Shown here: one piece after another, positions 24,467 to 36,036 of the stretch
Position numbering within the stretch: the first letter of the stretch is position 1
Layout of the letters: each line of letters opens with the position of its first letter
DNA from: Paramecium pentaurelia
Taxonomy: Eukaryota; Ciliophora; Oligohymenophorea; Peniculida; Parameciidae
DNA: 64,000 nucleotides
Reading direction: 5' to 3'
Assembly: GCA_905183005.1 (NCBI GenBank)
Contig: CAJJDO010000119.1
Coordinates: forward strand, 62,001 to 126,000
Position numbers and translations under genes: made by a program
Notes under the pieces: model-generated
Told to the model about the DNA's origin: nothing
The model's input: only the letters and a program-made list of their open reading frames with translations
Database searches by the model: none

Positions 24467-24807
24467 ATATTATTTTTCCCTTTTAGTATTTAATATTTAA
24501 TATATATCTCCAAATTTAGAAATTTTATATAATTTTTAGTAAATTTTCAATACTTATAATTTTAATAAAGGCAATAAAATGCTCTAGCAGCTTTAATATT
24601 ACTCTAAACTTTTTTTTATTTAATATCAATTGAAGAATTAAGAAATCAAAAATCAAAAATTCGTACATATAAAAACCATTAAATAGATGTCAGGTGGATC
24701 AAATAATCTAAATAAGGGATTACTTATATTATATTGATAGTTATTTACTTATTTTTATATTTAATAAATATATATATTTGTATTTATTTATTAATAGTTT
24801 TTTATTA

Positions 24808-26231
24808 ATGCTAAAAGAGAAACTGTAAGAAGTAAAGGATTAAAATACAAATTTATATGAACATTTGAATAATGTATTAACTAAAATATTATTGGATAAT
24901 CCAAAAGTATGAATTCATTATGATTTATATAGAATGCATTTGAATTATTTGAAGATTATTCATTTTAAGTAAAATCAAATGGTTTTAAATTTGAAAAATA
25001 TAATGAATTTGATAATGCAGAAAGATCAAAAATAAATATGGATTAAAGTATATAATAAAAGACATTGAAACTTATAAATAAAATTAATCTTGGAACTGAT
25101 GAAGAACCATAAGAAGCAACTTAAACTGGATATTTACCTAATTTAATAGAAGAATCTTATTTATATGAATGGGCTGGTATTGGAATTGATGAAAATTATA
25201 AAATATTTAAAGCATTAACTGTAATCTATTTATTATATATAATTAGCTATTATCTGTTACTAAATAAGCATCAAAATTAAGATTTTGGGGTAAAATAATG
25301 GGTAGATAAAAGGATTATTATATTGCTGAAGGAATTGCTACTAGTTAAGTTGAAGATGGTGAATTACCACCTGAAGTTGAACCTAGAGGAACTGGAATTA
25401 ATACTAAATCTTATTGGGCATGCAATGATTTATTAAATGATAAAGATTGGATTGAATTACCTTTAATTACACCTTAATAAATTAATACTTCTAGATTAAT
25501 TAAATATATGTTTACAGGTAATTTAGAATCTGATGTTATTACTAATCCTTATTTCTTTGGAAAAGAAAAACATTTATTAAAAGCATAAATTGTTAGAATT
25601 ACATAATCTACTGTTATTATTCCAAAAGGTTAATATATTTTAAGAGAAGGTGAACCTAGAGAAATAGATCCAACACCTGAATATAAATTACCAGGATTTC
25701 ATGATTTAAAAACATTAAATGATTGGATGCATTTCAATTAAAATATATTAAATGTATATTATATATATATTAATATTATTAGTGTGGTAGATTAGTACAT
25801 TTAATACCATCTGAATTACCTGAAGGTATTGAACCAGAAGTTTATTAAAAATAAATAGAAAATGCAGATCCTTTTGAAAATAGATTAAAACCAATATCAA
25901 ATGATAAAAATGCTTGGAAAATAAGAATTGTAGGAGATACAACAGATTATAATCCTTTATCTAAAGATACTAATAATAAAGTTAATAATGGTGTTATTAT
26001 TATTAAATCTTTAGTTTGGCCAGGATTAGTAACAGTATATTCTGTAATAATTTATTTAATTTATAATAGAATAAAGTATTATCATAATTATATTATGGTT
26101 ATGGATATAAAGCAACAAATAATCATTTCTATCCTAAATAACCATAATAAGTTTAATCTGAATAACCAGATCTTCCTGAATAATCAGAACCTAATTTCCC
26201 AGCAGAAATCCCTTAACAACAATAAGATTGA
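24808..26231 (+). CDS. RSPH4A: Radial spoke head protein RSPH4/6, complete copy
   Basis: Same five-exon structure and 438-residue product as the gene at 4560, offset by 20,248 bp, with the same introns. The single base difference noticed falls in a Pro codon (CCA to CCT) and is silent. Whether this is a second gene or the same locus placed twice in the scaffold cannot be decided from the sequence alone. The near-identity through introns and flanks argues for a duplicate placement or a very recent duplication. Confidence 0.9.
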
Positions 26232-26274
26232 TCATTATTATTATTAAATTATCGAATAATAGCATAACACTTAA

Positions 26275-27429
26275 TTTTTTTGATTCTTATTAGTAAAAAA
26301 ACTGGAGAATTTATCAATCAAATTTTAGTGTTATTAATAAAATAGGAAAAACAAAATAAATGTCAAGACTAAGGTGAGTAAATTCAAAAAATTATTGTTT
26401 AACACCATGATTGAAAGATAATCACCATCACTGTTATTTGAGTGTTAAGATATGAATTTACCTAATTATTATATTCTATTTTTTCATTTACAAAAAAGAG
26501 ATTATTATGAAAATTCTCAATAAAAAAATAAAGTAAATTCAAAATCAAATTAATAATAAGATAAACAAATTTAATCTATAAATAATTTTCACTATTAAAA
26601 TTCAGTAAATTTATCAACTTGTAAAGCATTTTTAATTTGATTGCTAAATTCATTTGTGAAATTTAATTATCCTCCTTTAGTTTTGTAATCAAATTTTTTT
26701 TGTAAAACTTTATTTTCAGCTTCGATTTCTCTAATTATAATTATAATTATTTTAATAATAAAGGTTATCATTATTCAATATTCTTTTCTTTTATGATATA
26801 ACTCTGATTACTTTTTAAATTATATTATCTTAATTAATATTTATTATAAGCCTCATTCATCTCATGTTTTATTTTTCTAATATTCTGCATTTATATTTAA
26901 AAAGACTTTATTTTAGTTAGCTTATTTGCTGAAATGCTAAGTATACTAAAAATTCTCTGTTGATTTTACAAACAATAATTCTTATTTTCCATATAGTATT
27001 TATAGTCTTTAATTGCTTAATTATAGCCTTACTTCTTTCAAATTCTTGTTATATTATTAATATTTCTAAATCATTTTTACAATTACAAAATTACTATCAT
27101 TCTAAGTGAATGATATAGTTTATTATTTATAATTTATCACTTTGAATAATGTCCTAAATCTTTTTACACATTTTAATATTGATGTTCAATCTTTAAATTA
27201 TTTATCTTCAGGCATTCTAATTAAGTTTGAAACTTATTTTAAAATATAAAATATACTTACTTATAATTTTGGTATTCTAGATCATTAAATAAACTATTAA
27301 ATTTAGCCTGCCTTGACATAAGTAGTTATTTATTAAGTTTATAATTATTTTTATATATGTCATTATTACTCATCATTAGCTTTTTTAATAGGTCTATCAA
27401 TATACATGAAAGGATTGTATTTATCTTTT
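26275..27429. repeat. 1,155-bp segment duplicated across the N at 27430 (left copy)
   Basis: Covers the region between RSPH4/6 and the coiled-coil gene and most of that gene. It is repeated at 27431-28585. Confidence 0.85.
26589..27429 (-). CDS. Coiled-coil protein, copy truncated at assembly join
   Basis: Same sequence as 6341-7181, lacking its 5' part because of the N at 27430. The complete form follows at 27745-28791, so this should not be counted as a separate gene. Confidence 0.5.
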
Positions 27430-27430
27430 N
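27430..27430. other. Assembly join (single N)
   Basis: Separates two copies of the same 1,155 bp. Confidence 0.9.
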
Positions 27431-28585
27431 TTTTTTTGATTCTTATTAGTAAAAAAACTGGAGAATTTATCAATCAAATTTTAGTGTTATTAATAAAATA
27501 GGAAAAACAAAATAAATGTCAAGACTAAGGTGAGTAAATTCAAAAAATTATTGTTTAACACCATGATTGAAAGATAATCACCATCACTGTTATTTGAGTG
27601 TTAAGATATGAATTTACCTAATTATTATATTCTATTTTTTCATTTACAAAAAAGAGATTATTATGAAAATTCTCAATAAAAAAATAAAGTAAATTCAAAA
27701 TCAAATTAATAATAAGATAAACAAATTTAATCTATAAATAATTTTCACTATTAAAATTCAGTAAATTTATCAACTTGTAAAGCATTTTTAATTTGATTGC
27801 TAAATTCATTTGTGAAATTTAATTATCCTCCTTTAGTTTTGTAATCAAATTTTTTTTGTAAAACTTTATTTTCAGCTTCGATTTCTCTAATTATAATTAT
27901 AATTATTTTAATAATAAAGGTTATCATTATTCAATATTCTTTTCTTTTATGATATAACTCTGATTACTTTTTAAATTATATTATCTTAATTAATATTTAT
28001 TATAAGCCTCATTCATCTCATGTTTTATTTTTCTAATATTCTGCATTTATATTTAAAAAGACTTTATTTTAGTTAGCTTATTTGCTGAAATGCTAAGTAT
28101 ACTAAAAATTCTCTGTTGATTTTACAAACAATAATTCTTATTTTCCATATAGTATTTATAGTCTTTAATTGCTTAATTATAGCCTTACTTCTTTCAAATT
28201 CTTGTTATATTATTAATATTTCTAAATCATTTTTACAATTACAAAATTACTATCATTCTAAGTGAATGATATAGTTTATTATTTATAATTTATCACTTTG
28301 AATAATGTCCTAAATCTTTTTACACATTTTAATATTGATGTTCAATCTTTAAATTATTTATCTTCAGGCATTCTAATTAAGTTTGAAACTTATTTTAAAA
28401 TATAAAATATACTTACTTATAATTTTGGTATTCTAGATCATTAAATAAACTATTAAATTTAGCCTGCCTTGACATAAGTAGTTATTTATTAAGTTTATAA
28501 TTATTTTTATATATGTCATTATTACTCATCATTAGCTTTTTTAATAGGTCTATCAATATACATGAAAGGATTGTATTTATCTTTT
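27431..28585. repeat. 1,155-bp segment duplicated across the N at 27430 (right copy)
   Basis: Copy of 26275-27429. The scaffold then continues into the 5' end of the coiled-coil gene and new sequence. Confidence 0.85.
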
Positions 28586-28791
28586 GTCATTAATGCCAAA
28601 CAAGTTGAAACAATGTCTGGTTTATTTATGATGTGCTATAGAGGTGTAACCAAATTAATTGATGAGATTTTTTTGCCCAAAATGTATAATTCTCCATCTT
28701 GAATGAAATTCTTTTTTGAAATTAATGGTGCCTCTTCATCAACAATACTCAAACTTTCAAATTTTCTTTTTAAAATAGTTAAATCACCCAT
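27745..28791 (-). CDS. Hypothetical coiled-coil protein (complete copy)
   Basis: Same sequence as 6341-7387, starting MGDLTILKRKFESL at 28791 and including the same six-base A run where the reading frame must shift. The same disturbance in every available copy means it is not an error of a single contig. Its 5' flank beyond 28941 is unique, so this copy probably shows the true downstream neighbourhood of the locus. Confidence 0.55.
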
Positions 28792-28941
28792 TTATACTTA
28801 TATTAATATATTTATTAAAATTTAGTAAAGCTATTCAAAGTCTCTAGTTGTTAAAAGAGAATAAAAAATTTCCATTATTTAGTATTCAAATATTTCAAGT
28901 ATAATCTTTTATAGTCTAAATTTTAAGTAATAAACTTCTTT

Positions 28942-29341
28942 GATAAAATAAATATACATAATATTTTAGTTAAAGTTATTGATAGAATAGATTCAAATAA
29001 TATATATATTATTTCATAGATAGACATTATAATTCAAAATAGATTAAATTTAGTATTATTTAAGACTAAAACTTAATTAAAATAATGTTATTTATCTTAT
29101 ATAATTTATAGATATTATCTTATTTATATTTACAATAAATGTATCATATATTTCTATTTAGATAAATGAATAATAATATTGATTTGAATAATATCTTATT
29201 GTTTATATAAACATATTAATACTTAATAATTTATCTATATGAATTATAATTAAAAATGATATAATAATAATCATTTCTAAATATTAATAAAAATTAATTG
29301 AAATAAACATTATGATATTATCACAATATAAAAAATAATTA
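28942..29341. other. AT-rich intergenic stretch
   Basis: About 400 bp with under a fifth G+C and TGA/TCA in all frames. No gene or strong repeat seen. Confidence 0.6.
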
Positions 29342-30827
29342 TCATTATACTATTTCTTAATTTTAAGCATGTTAATTCATTAAATATAATGCATATTATG
29401 CAATTACTTTTTACAATTCTTCTTTAATTTCTTAAGTTTGCATTTATTGATAAGCTTCTTTCCAATAATTTAATTTTACATTAATTGTTAAGAATGAATT
29501 CCAAGAATTCTCTTATGCAATTTTATTAATTGAATTATTCATTTCAATTATACTATGTACTTTAATTTCATATTTATCAACATTGGTTTATAAATTGAAT
29601 TTATACAGTTTATCATAAATAGGCCTTATTTATTTTTTTTATTCTATATGTTTCTTTTAACTTTAGGAAGAATATCTCAAATATTTTTAAGATATTTCAA
29701 TCTAAGAACATAGTTTAGATGGAAGTGATTCACTTCTATTTGATTTAATCTTATGATCAAACAAAGATTTATTACCATTAGAACCAGCTTAAGTGGAATT
29801 ATTTTATTCATCTTTTTGAATTTATGATACCTATTTAGAAAGTGCTAATTATTAAGATTCCTCTATTTTAGTTTCTATTTATTATTCATATTATTTTGGT
29901 GATAATTTTGATGGCTTTTTATCCAAAATCTTTTTCTTTCTTTTTTCAATTGATTGACCTCTTTCTTCAGTTGATTTTTCTATTTATTATTATTACTATA
30001 TTGTTTTCTTCTTTTTTCCAGAATGTTGAACAATTTCTTTCTTTTAACCCTTCATCTTATTATTATTTACAGTATTAACTGGAGGTATATGATTTAATTA
30101 AGTCTTCTCTTAAGGTTAAGGAGATGATAATTAAGAATCAGATGTTCCCCATGTTTTTCTTTTATTTTTTATTAATTTTCTAATTCCATCTCCCCATAAA
30201 GCTGATGCTTAAAAAAATATTGAAAGAAATCTAAAAAATTGATATAATTTGAATACCTATTAATGTTAACCAGTTATCTGATGACTGCTTCAAACAATTA
30301 AATCATATCTTTCTATTTTCTTACTGAATCTACATATATATCTGATACTGCTTAAGTTAGATTACTGTATTCTGAGTTCAATATTAGATAATCATTAATA
30401 ATCATTAAATCCAATATATGGAGGAATACTATAACTATAGTTCCAATACATTTTTACAACATGAATTTCTTATTAATTACATTCATTATTTCAGTATGAA
30501 GTAAATTAATCACTAATCCTACTAAATATAAAGTAATAGATGCTCTAATAAACTACAAATTAGTTCAAACTTATTTACTTCTGGATAGAAACTGCCAAAG
30601 TTGTGATTGTAAAGCGAAGATGAGATTTGTTAAGCTTATTGTAATTATTTTTGAGAAGTAAGACCATATTGTTAAAGTGAATTTTGATTTTTTGCTTTTT
30701 AATCACCTCGAAGAGATGCAAAAAGTAAAATATTAATTCCAATCTAAAAAGTCTTTATAGTCACTACTCTGAGTTCTTCCAAACGCAGACGCAATATTAA
30801 ATAGACATTCTTAACTTTAGAACTCAT
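29342..30827 (-). CDS. Multi-pass membrane protein with long Gln/Lys-rich tail
   Basis: The gene encodes 477 residues with introns at 30553-30578 and 30231-30256 (26 nt each), and the spliced length is a whole number of codons. A third, in-frame 21-nt intron near residue 22 is possible but not needed. After a basic N-terminus come a Gln/Ser-rich stretch and then two hydrophobic helices around residues 95-135 (ITLYLVGLVINLLH and CIGTIVIVFLHILDLMI). A helical segment follows (SDIYVDSVRKQKDMIQLFEA), then a weakly hydrophobic FLSIFFQASALWGDGIRKLI. The remaining 270 residues are hydrophilic and rich in Lys, Gln and Ser, ending with an amphipathic KEELQKVIAQYALYLMNQ. I recognise no family. Confidence 0.75.
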
Positions 30828-31348
30828 AAGTATTAAATAATTACGTTTTTTTAATTTAATATAACATTCTTCATATCAATTTGATTACTTCACAATCAAA
30901 GCAATAAACTGTCATTGTGCAATTCATTTTAAAAAACAATCTATTCTTATTTAAAAGAATAGTGAGAATATTAAATATATTAAGATATATTCATATTAAT
31001 TATATATAATATATATATATATATATATTGATGTTCAAATGTTTCTTTTTACATCTAAATAATTTAATTAAACTATTATTATATACATATTAATGTATTT
31101 TCAAATTCTAAATATATAAATAAATGATTAACTGAAATTTAACTCAAATTTAGATTCATTCCAAAGTAATAATTTAATTTTTGTAGATAGTTAAGAAATT
31201 ATAGATGTTCAAATATTTTGAAGTATCATTTTAATGAATTTGTTCAGATTTTGTGATTGTAAGTTTTTTTATTTATTAAATTTGATTATAAATACCTGAT
31301 GTTGGAAAAATGTATTTTTAATATTTTTTTAAAGATTTTAGTATACAA
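30828..31348. other. Intergenic region with a TA-repeat tract
   Basis: About 520 bp between divergent genes. It holds an alternating TA tract near 31005-31029 and no visible gene. Confidence 0.6.
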
Positions 31349-31549
31349 ATGAACACTCACACAATTACTTATCCTAAACCTTTAATTCGTATTATGCAAC
31401 ATTCAAAAACAGATTGCTCAAGTGTTTCGTCAACATAATCTTACGAATCTCATTTTACAGATATCGAAAGACCTGAAAATCCTATGATAAAGAATTTTGT
31501 GGACAATCAAGAAGATGATCTTGACAACTTCTTTGATCAACTAGAATGA
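31349..31549 (+). CDS. Small acidic hypothetical protein (66 residues)
   Basis: An intronless frame starts MNTHTITYPKPLIRIMQHSK and ends in an Asp/Glu/Phe-rich tail (DNQEDDLDNFFDQLE). G-starting codons are frequent, unlike in nearby non-coding sequence, which supports a real gene. The middle is rich in Ser and Thr. The acidic Phe-containing end resembles short binding motifs, but no function can be given. Intergenic spaces lie on both sides. Confidence 0.6.
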
Positions 31550-31873
31550 TAAAATCTTTTCTTATGATTTGTCTTATTTTGTGTAATACATTAACTGAAT
31601 AAATATTTAATTATACTATAAATGTATTCAATCAAATAGAAATCATTTAGATGTTTAATGTATATAATATTCTTTGTTTATGTTGATATAGATTTGAATT
31701 TAAAGTACAATAATGAATAATAATGTATGTTTACTTATGATTTAAATGTAAATTTAGTATTGTTTTTATTAGAGAAAATAGAATATAAATAATATCATTT
31801 TCATTTATGTTATTATGAGTGTTATAAATAAGACCAACTTATTATAAATGAAATTCATTAATTTAATTATTCA
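31550..31873. other. Intergenic stretch
   Basis: About 320 bp, AT-rich, without a supported feature. Confidence 0.6.
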
Positions 31874-32628
31874 ATGGCAACAACAAGCTATTTTAGTTTT
31901 ACAAATGATGAAAAAGAAATGATACACAAGATGCTTTAGCTATCTGCAAGAGAATACTAATAATTTGAAAAGAATTTAGATGCTCTTTTAGATACATCTA
32001 AAATGTGTGATGAGCATTAACTTGCTTATTTATTTTATGATGATAGATAATTCTATTGCCCTAAATGTTTGATTATATATAAGCCATAAGTCTTTCATTA
32101 CGTGGAAGAATTAAATTAATAATCGATGGAAAACTTAGATTAAGAACTAAGAAGATATTAGAATTGCCAAGTATTTAATGATTGATTTAAAAGTTCCCTT
32201 AAATTAATTTTAAAGAGAGAGCTTAATCCATAAGATAGTAACTAAATATAAATTAAGGAAATGTAAAAGAATCATTCATTATTTAGAATTAAATAAGCAA
32301 TCAAGTTGGTGAGTCTTAAATAGTGTACTAATAATAAAATTCTGATGTTCAAATTCATTAAGTTGAATCCTAAAATTCTGATGTTCAAATTCATTAAGTT
32401 GAATCCTAAAATTCATTAATTGATGCTTTAGAAAAAAGAAGAAAATTTGTTGAAGTCTAAAAATTTATATCTTATATATCTATTGAAAAAAACAATAGAA
32501 AAGTACATGATGATATGCATACTACTGATGAAATAATGAGACCGAAATTGGAATCAATTATAGATTAATCAAATGGTGAAAACAATTTTGATACCATTTT
32601 TAAAAAATTTCTAAGGAATTAATAATGA
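31874..32628 (+). CDS. Hypothetical protein with CPKC motif and internal 12-residue repeat
   Basis: The gene encodes 243 residues with one intron at 32171-32193 (23 nt). The N-terminal 60 residues are helical (MIHKMLQLSAREYQQFEKNL). They are followed by MCDEHQLAYLFYDDRQFYCPKC, where Cys-x2-His and Cys-x2-Cys pairs could form a small zinc site of the B-box or rubredoxin type. The C-terminal half is Gln-rich and contains two exact 12-residue repeats, NSDVQIHQVESQ. Its stop lies 4 bp from the stop of the convergent MAP kinase gene. The function is unknown. Confidence 0.72.
32338..32409 (+). repeat. Exonic tandem repeat, 2 x 36 bp
   Basis: Two identical 36-bp units in frame encode NSDVQIHQVESQ twice. 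The absence of differences points to a recent duplication. Unit number is likely to vary between strains. Confidence 0.9.
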
Positions 32629-32632
32629 TTTA

Positions 32633-33973
32633 TCATTAAAAATCAGGAAAATCATCATCTGCTAATGGATCTATTAATCTTGCACTTTATCCTGTTAATA
32701 TATGTTTAATAACACTTTCATTTTCAGCTATTTTTCTTTCATATTCTTTTCTAAAATCTGGAAAATGGTATAAGAGTATTTCTTCATATACCATATCTTA
32801 TTATAAATTAATTAAATACCTTTTAATTATTCTGTTGTTAACTCATACAATTCAAATTCAAACTCTTTGTCACTTACTGGTTAACGAAAAGGTTCATCTT
32901 CAGGAGAATGAAGATCTTCAAAATATGGATGAGCCAATGCTTCATCTGCTGTTATTCTTTTAGTAAAATCAATTTCTAATAGTTTTTCTAATAAATCATA
33001 TCCTTATGGAGAAATTCCTTTGATTATTTTATCTAATGGAACTTTTTAAAATTATCCTAAATGAACAACAGCTTCTAACATCTTTTATTAAAAGAAAGGA
33101 TCTTTGTAATTCTTGATTTCTTATTTATTAGGTGTACCCATTGTTTCAAAGATTAATTTTAATTAAGATTCTGCAGATGCTCCTCTCCATAATGCTTTAC
33201 CACGTACAATTTCAGCAAAAATACAACCAACTGACCACATATCTACAGCCTTAGTATATTATTTTAATCCTAATAACAATTCAGGAGCTCTATAATATCT
33301 AGTCTCAACATAATCAGTCATCACATTTGGATTTTAACCATTGAGTCCTTAACTTAGTAATGCTCTACTTAAACCAAAATCACAGACTTTTAACATGCAA
33401 TCTTCCTTATTTAAGAGAATATTCCTTGGCTTTAAATCTCTATGTAAAATGTTAGCTGAATGCATATATTTAATTCCTCTTAAAATTTGATATAGAAATA
33501 ATTTATAATGATCTTCTGTTAATTTAGCATGTTCTCTTTCTAATACTTTACGTAAATCTGTATCCAACAATTCTGTAACCAAATAACTAACATTATTTAA
33601 TTTAAATACATGTCATTCATTGATACTCTAGATTTTGGTAGAGCTATGGTAATTAAATTAACAATCTAGGAGATATGTTTAAGAATACATTTTCATGTTT
33701 AAGATTCCTTAATATTTTCAATTCTCTTAATGTACGTTTAGCATAAAAACGATGCTAAAATGTCTTCTCTATTTTCTTTATTGCCACTTTCTTAGGTCCT
33801 TCAGGAGGAGCCTTCAAATCATCTGCCTGTAAGACTACTCCATAAGCTCCACTTCCCAATTGATTTGTGGGATTGTACCTTTTATCCAATATAAAATTGT
33901 GATCCCCTACTTTAAATACATTAGCTGTATAATTTTTTTGAGTATATTAGGCATATTATTCCTTTATGTCCAT
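32633..33973 (-). CDS. Mitogen-activated protein kinase with TDY activation loop
   Basis: Four exons encode 423 residues. The introns are 33666-33688, 33587-33609 and 32797-32819, all 23 nt. Motifs in order are LGSGAYGVVL, the ATP-binding Lys in KKVAIKKIE, HENIVNLI, NDIYLVTELLDTDL, HRDLKPRNILL and VCDFGLSRAL. The activation lip is TDYVETRYYRAPELLL, followed by VDMWSVGCIFAE and the KRITADEALAHPYF block. TDY instead of TEY is known from plant and protist MAP kinases and suggests the ERK7/8-like or plant group D side of the family. A 70-residue C-terminal extension lacks other domains. The 5' start at MDIKEQ is the first in-frame ATG. Confidence 0.94.
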
Positions 33974-34072
33974 ATAATTATTACTTATAATTAAAATTAT
34001 ATTAATTAATACTATTGTTTACAATCCTATATTAATAAATAGAGAGAACTATAATTTTTATATTATATTAAA

Positions 34073-35041
34073 TCATTATTATAACTAAAAGTGAGATTTT
34101 TAATAGGTCTATCTGCATATTGGACAATTATTAATCTAAGCCATTGAATATCTTTCAAAAGAATTCAAACAATTAGCATGAAACATGTGTGTACAACTAA
34201 GTAAAAACACTTTTGCATTCACCATACTCTGTAAACAAATTGTACAATCTACTTCTCTTCTTTCTAGAGCCTATTTCTTTATGTTAATCCAATCAACTTT
34301 TATTATTGGTTATAATTTAGCCATCTATTCATTATTATGTTTCATTTAGTATATCTTATTTAAATTATTTTCCATCTATTCTTACTTTATTTGAATATTT
34401 TCACCTAATTGATTTATTGCTTATTATGCTTAATTACCCTATTATTAAATTGTCTTTGACATTCTAGATGAAATTCTAGATAATTTATAAAACAGCAATT
34501 TTCTTTTCAATAAACTATTTTCTGGTCTATATTGCATTTTTATCATCCTCTCATAAAACTATTTTCTACATCTAAATTATCTAAATAATGCTTATATTTT
34601 AATTATTGATTAGATTTTGTATTATTTATTAGCTACCATAAATTATTTCTTTTCATAATCTTATCTTCTACAAATAGGACATTATTTTGTTTATGAGACT
34701 CTCTCAAAACTTTCTAAACAAGTTTTATGATATATATGACTACAACTCAAAATTACATGTTATTGCATTCTGAATTTCTCTAAACAAATAGGACATACAC
34801 AATTTTAAATATCTTCCCTTTTTAAAGACTGTTCCTCAATCTAAGCCCATTCCTCTTAATTTAGAGGTTTTGGAGGTGATGGTACTAATCCTAACTTTTA
34901 GGCTAATGATAATTATTTTGAATTAATTTTAGGCAACTTAAAGAGTTATCTACTTAAATGATCTTAAAGTGCTGCTGCATTGATGCAGAACATATCTTAT
35001 TGTTTATCCTAATAACTCTTTTATTTTTTATACTTTTTCAT
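34073..35041 (-). CDS. RNF32: RNF32-like double RING-H2 protein with IQ motif
   Basis: A single exon of 322 residues. The first RING finger starts CPICLEKF and continues with CSHIYHKTCLESFE and CPICRR. The second starts CTICLQSM and continues with CTHMFHANCLNSFE and CPICR. Between them an IQ-like helix (YKIQSIIKIQALFRQFRCRK) would bind calmodulin. Two RING-H2 domains around an IQ motif, plus the conserved PSPPKPLNQEEWAQIE ahead of the first RING, are the layout of vertebrate RNF32, a testis-associated protein. Role as ubiquitin ligase follows from the RING family; the ciliary link is an inference. It lies head to tail with the next gene, about 250 bp away. Confidence 0.92.
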
Positions 35042-35288
35042 ATCAATAATTTAAATTATATTATCAGTTATCAATTACACATACTTTTTATCTTTATTTC
35101 TAGTTATTTTCTCTCAATTTACATATATTATTAGGGTTAGAATTTATTAATTATATCCTTCAAAGTGGAGTTCTTTAAAAATATCTCTTTATTAAATAGA
35201 TCAAATTAATACAAAGTAAGATTTCAGCCATAAAGTATTCTATCATATTATATATATATATATATAATTAACGTTATTTATAAAGATA

Positions 35289-36036
35289 TCAAAGTTAAAC
35301 CATGAATTCTTGTTATAATTTCTTATTAACTTTCTTTACAGATTTAGTATTATGAGCTCTATCAAAATGCTTCTTCATTTATTTATGATTCTTAAATAGT
35401 TATTTACATTAGGAACACTATATCTATTATTGTTTAGTCTCTTATTAAATTTAAGCTCTTTTTATCTTTTTTGTTTAATTAGATATTGGATTATCATTTT
35501 TTCTTTCAATCTCCTCCTCTTCTTCATCAACTATGCTATCTTATCATTATGAAATTACTTTATCTCAATAGGTGTATTTGATCTTGATTCTATATGTCTC
35601 TATTTATTACCCTCCTAAGTTTACAGTACTGCTGGACCACAATCAATTTCTATTGTCCCTTGATCTTTATGATTCTGGATTTACTTATCTTCATTGATTA
35701 TTTCCTCTCCTCTTGCTAACTTATCACATCTTTCAGATAAACTAGCACATTGCAAATATAATTGAGCCAAAGCATTAAGATGTGTTGTCAAAGGAACGTA
35801 TTACATTATTTATTGACTCTAACAATATCAAATAAATCATCCTTTTATTAATTGATATCCTTATAATTTTTATCGTTTAACCACTTTATTATATTATATT
35901 CCAAAAAAATGTTATCTTAAGATCATTCATCACCTTTAGAATGATATTATTAATTTGAATAATTATTTATATATTTTCAATCATCCTCAATACTAATTCA
36001 GATAAAAATTTACAGTGCTTAAGATTCTTTTCCCAT
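35289..36036 (-). CDS. Hypothetical basic/helical protein, exon structure incomplete
   Basis: The frame at the 5' end starts MGKESQAL with a likely intron right after. Coding-like stretches follow: FLEYNIIKWLNDKNYKDINQ, then HLNALAQLYLQCASLSERCD and a Lys/Arg-rich MKKRRRLKEKMIIQYLIKQK. The tail KKHFDRAHNTKSVKKVNKKL ends at the TGA 35289-35291. Joining all parts needs introns I could not place with confidence and, near the 5' end, passage through two TGA codons. The helical middle and highly basic C-terminus suggest a nucleic-acid-binding or cytoskeletal protein, but nothing is recognisable. It is treated as one gene because the pieces lie in order on one strand. Confidence 0.5.

Larger units (their letters stand above)
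24467..28941. repeat. Second appearance of the 4219-7537 block
   Basis: Matches 4219-7537, with an internal contig overlap at the N at 27430 that doubles 1,155 bp. I noticed one base difference in the RSPH4/6 coding sequence, near 25656 (cct against cca near 5408). The block contains RSPH4/6 and the convergent coiled-coil gene. After 28941 the sequence is unique. Confidence 0.85.

Noticed and set aside
35245..35262. TA-repeat tracts here and near 31005 and 47105 as replication or excision signals
   Set aside because: Simple alternating TA is common in this base composition, and nothing else marks these sites.
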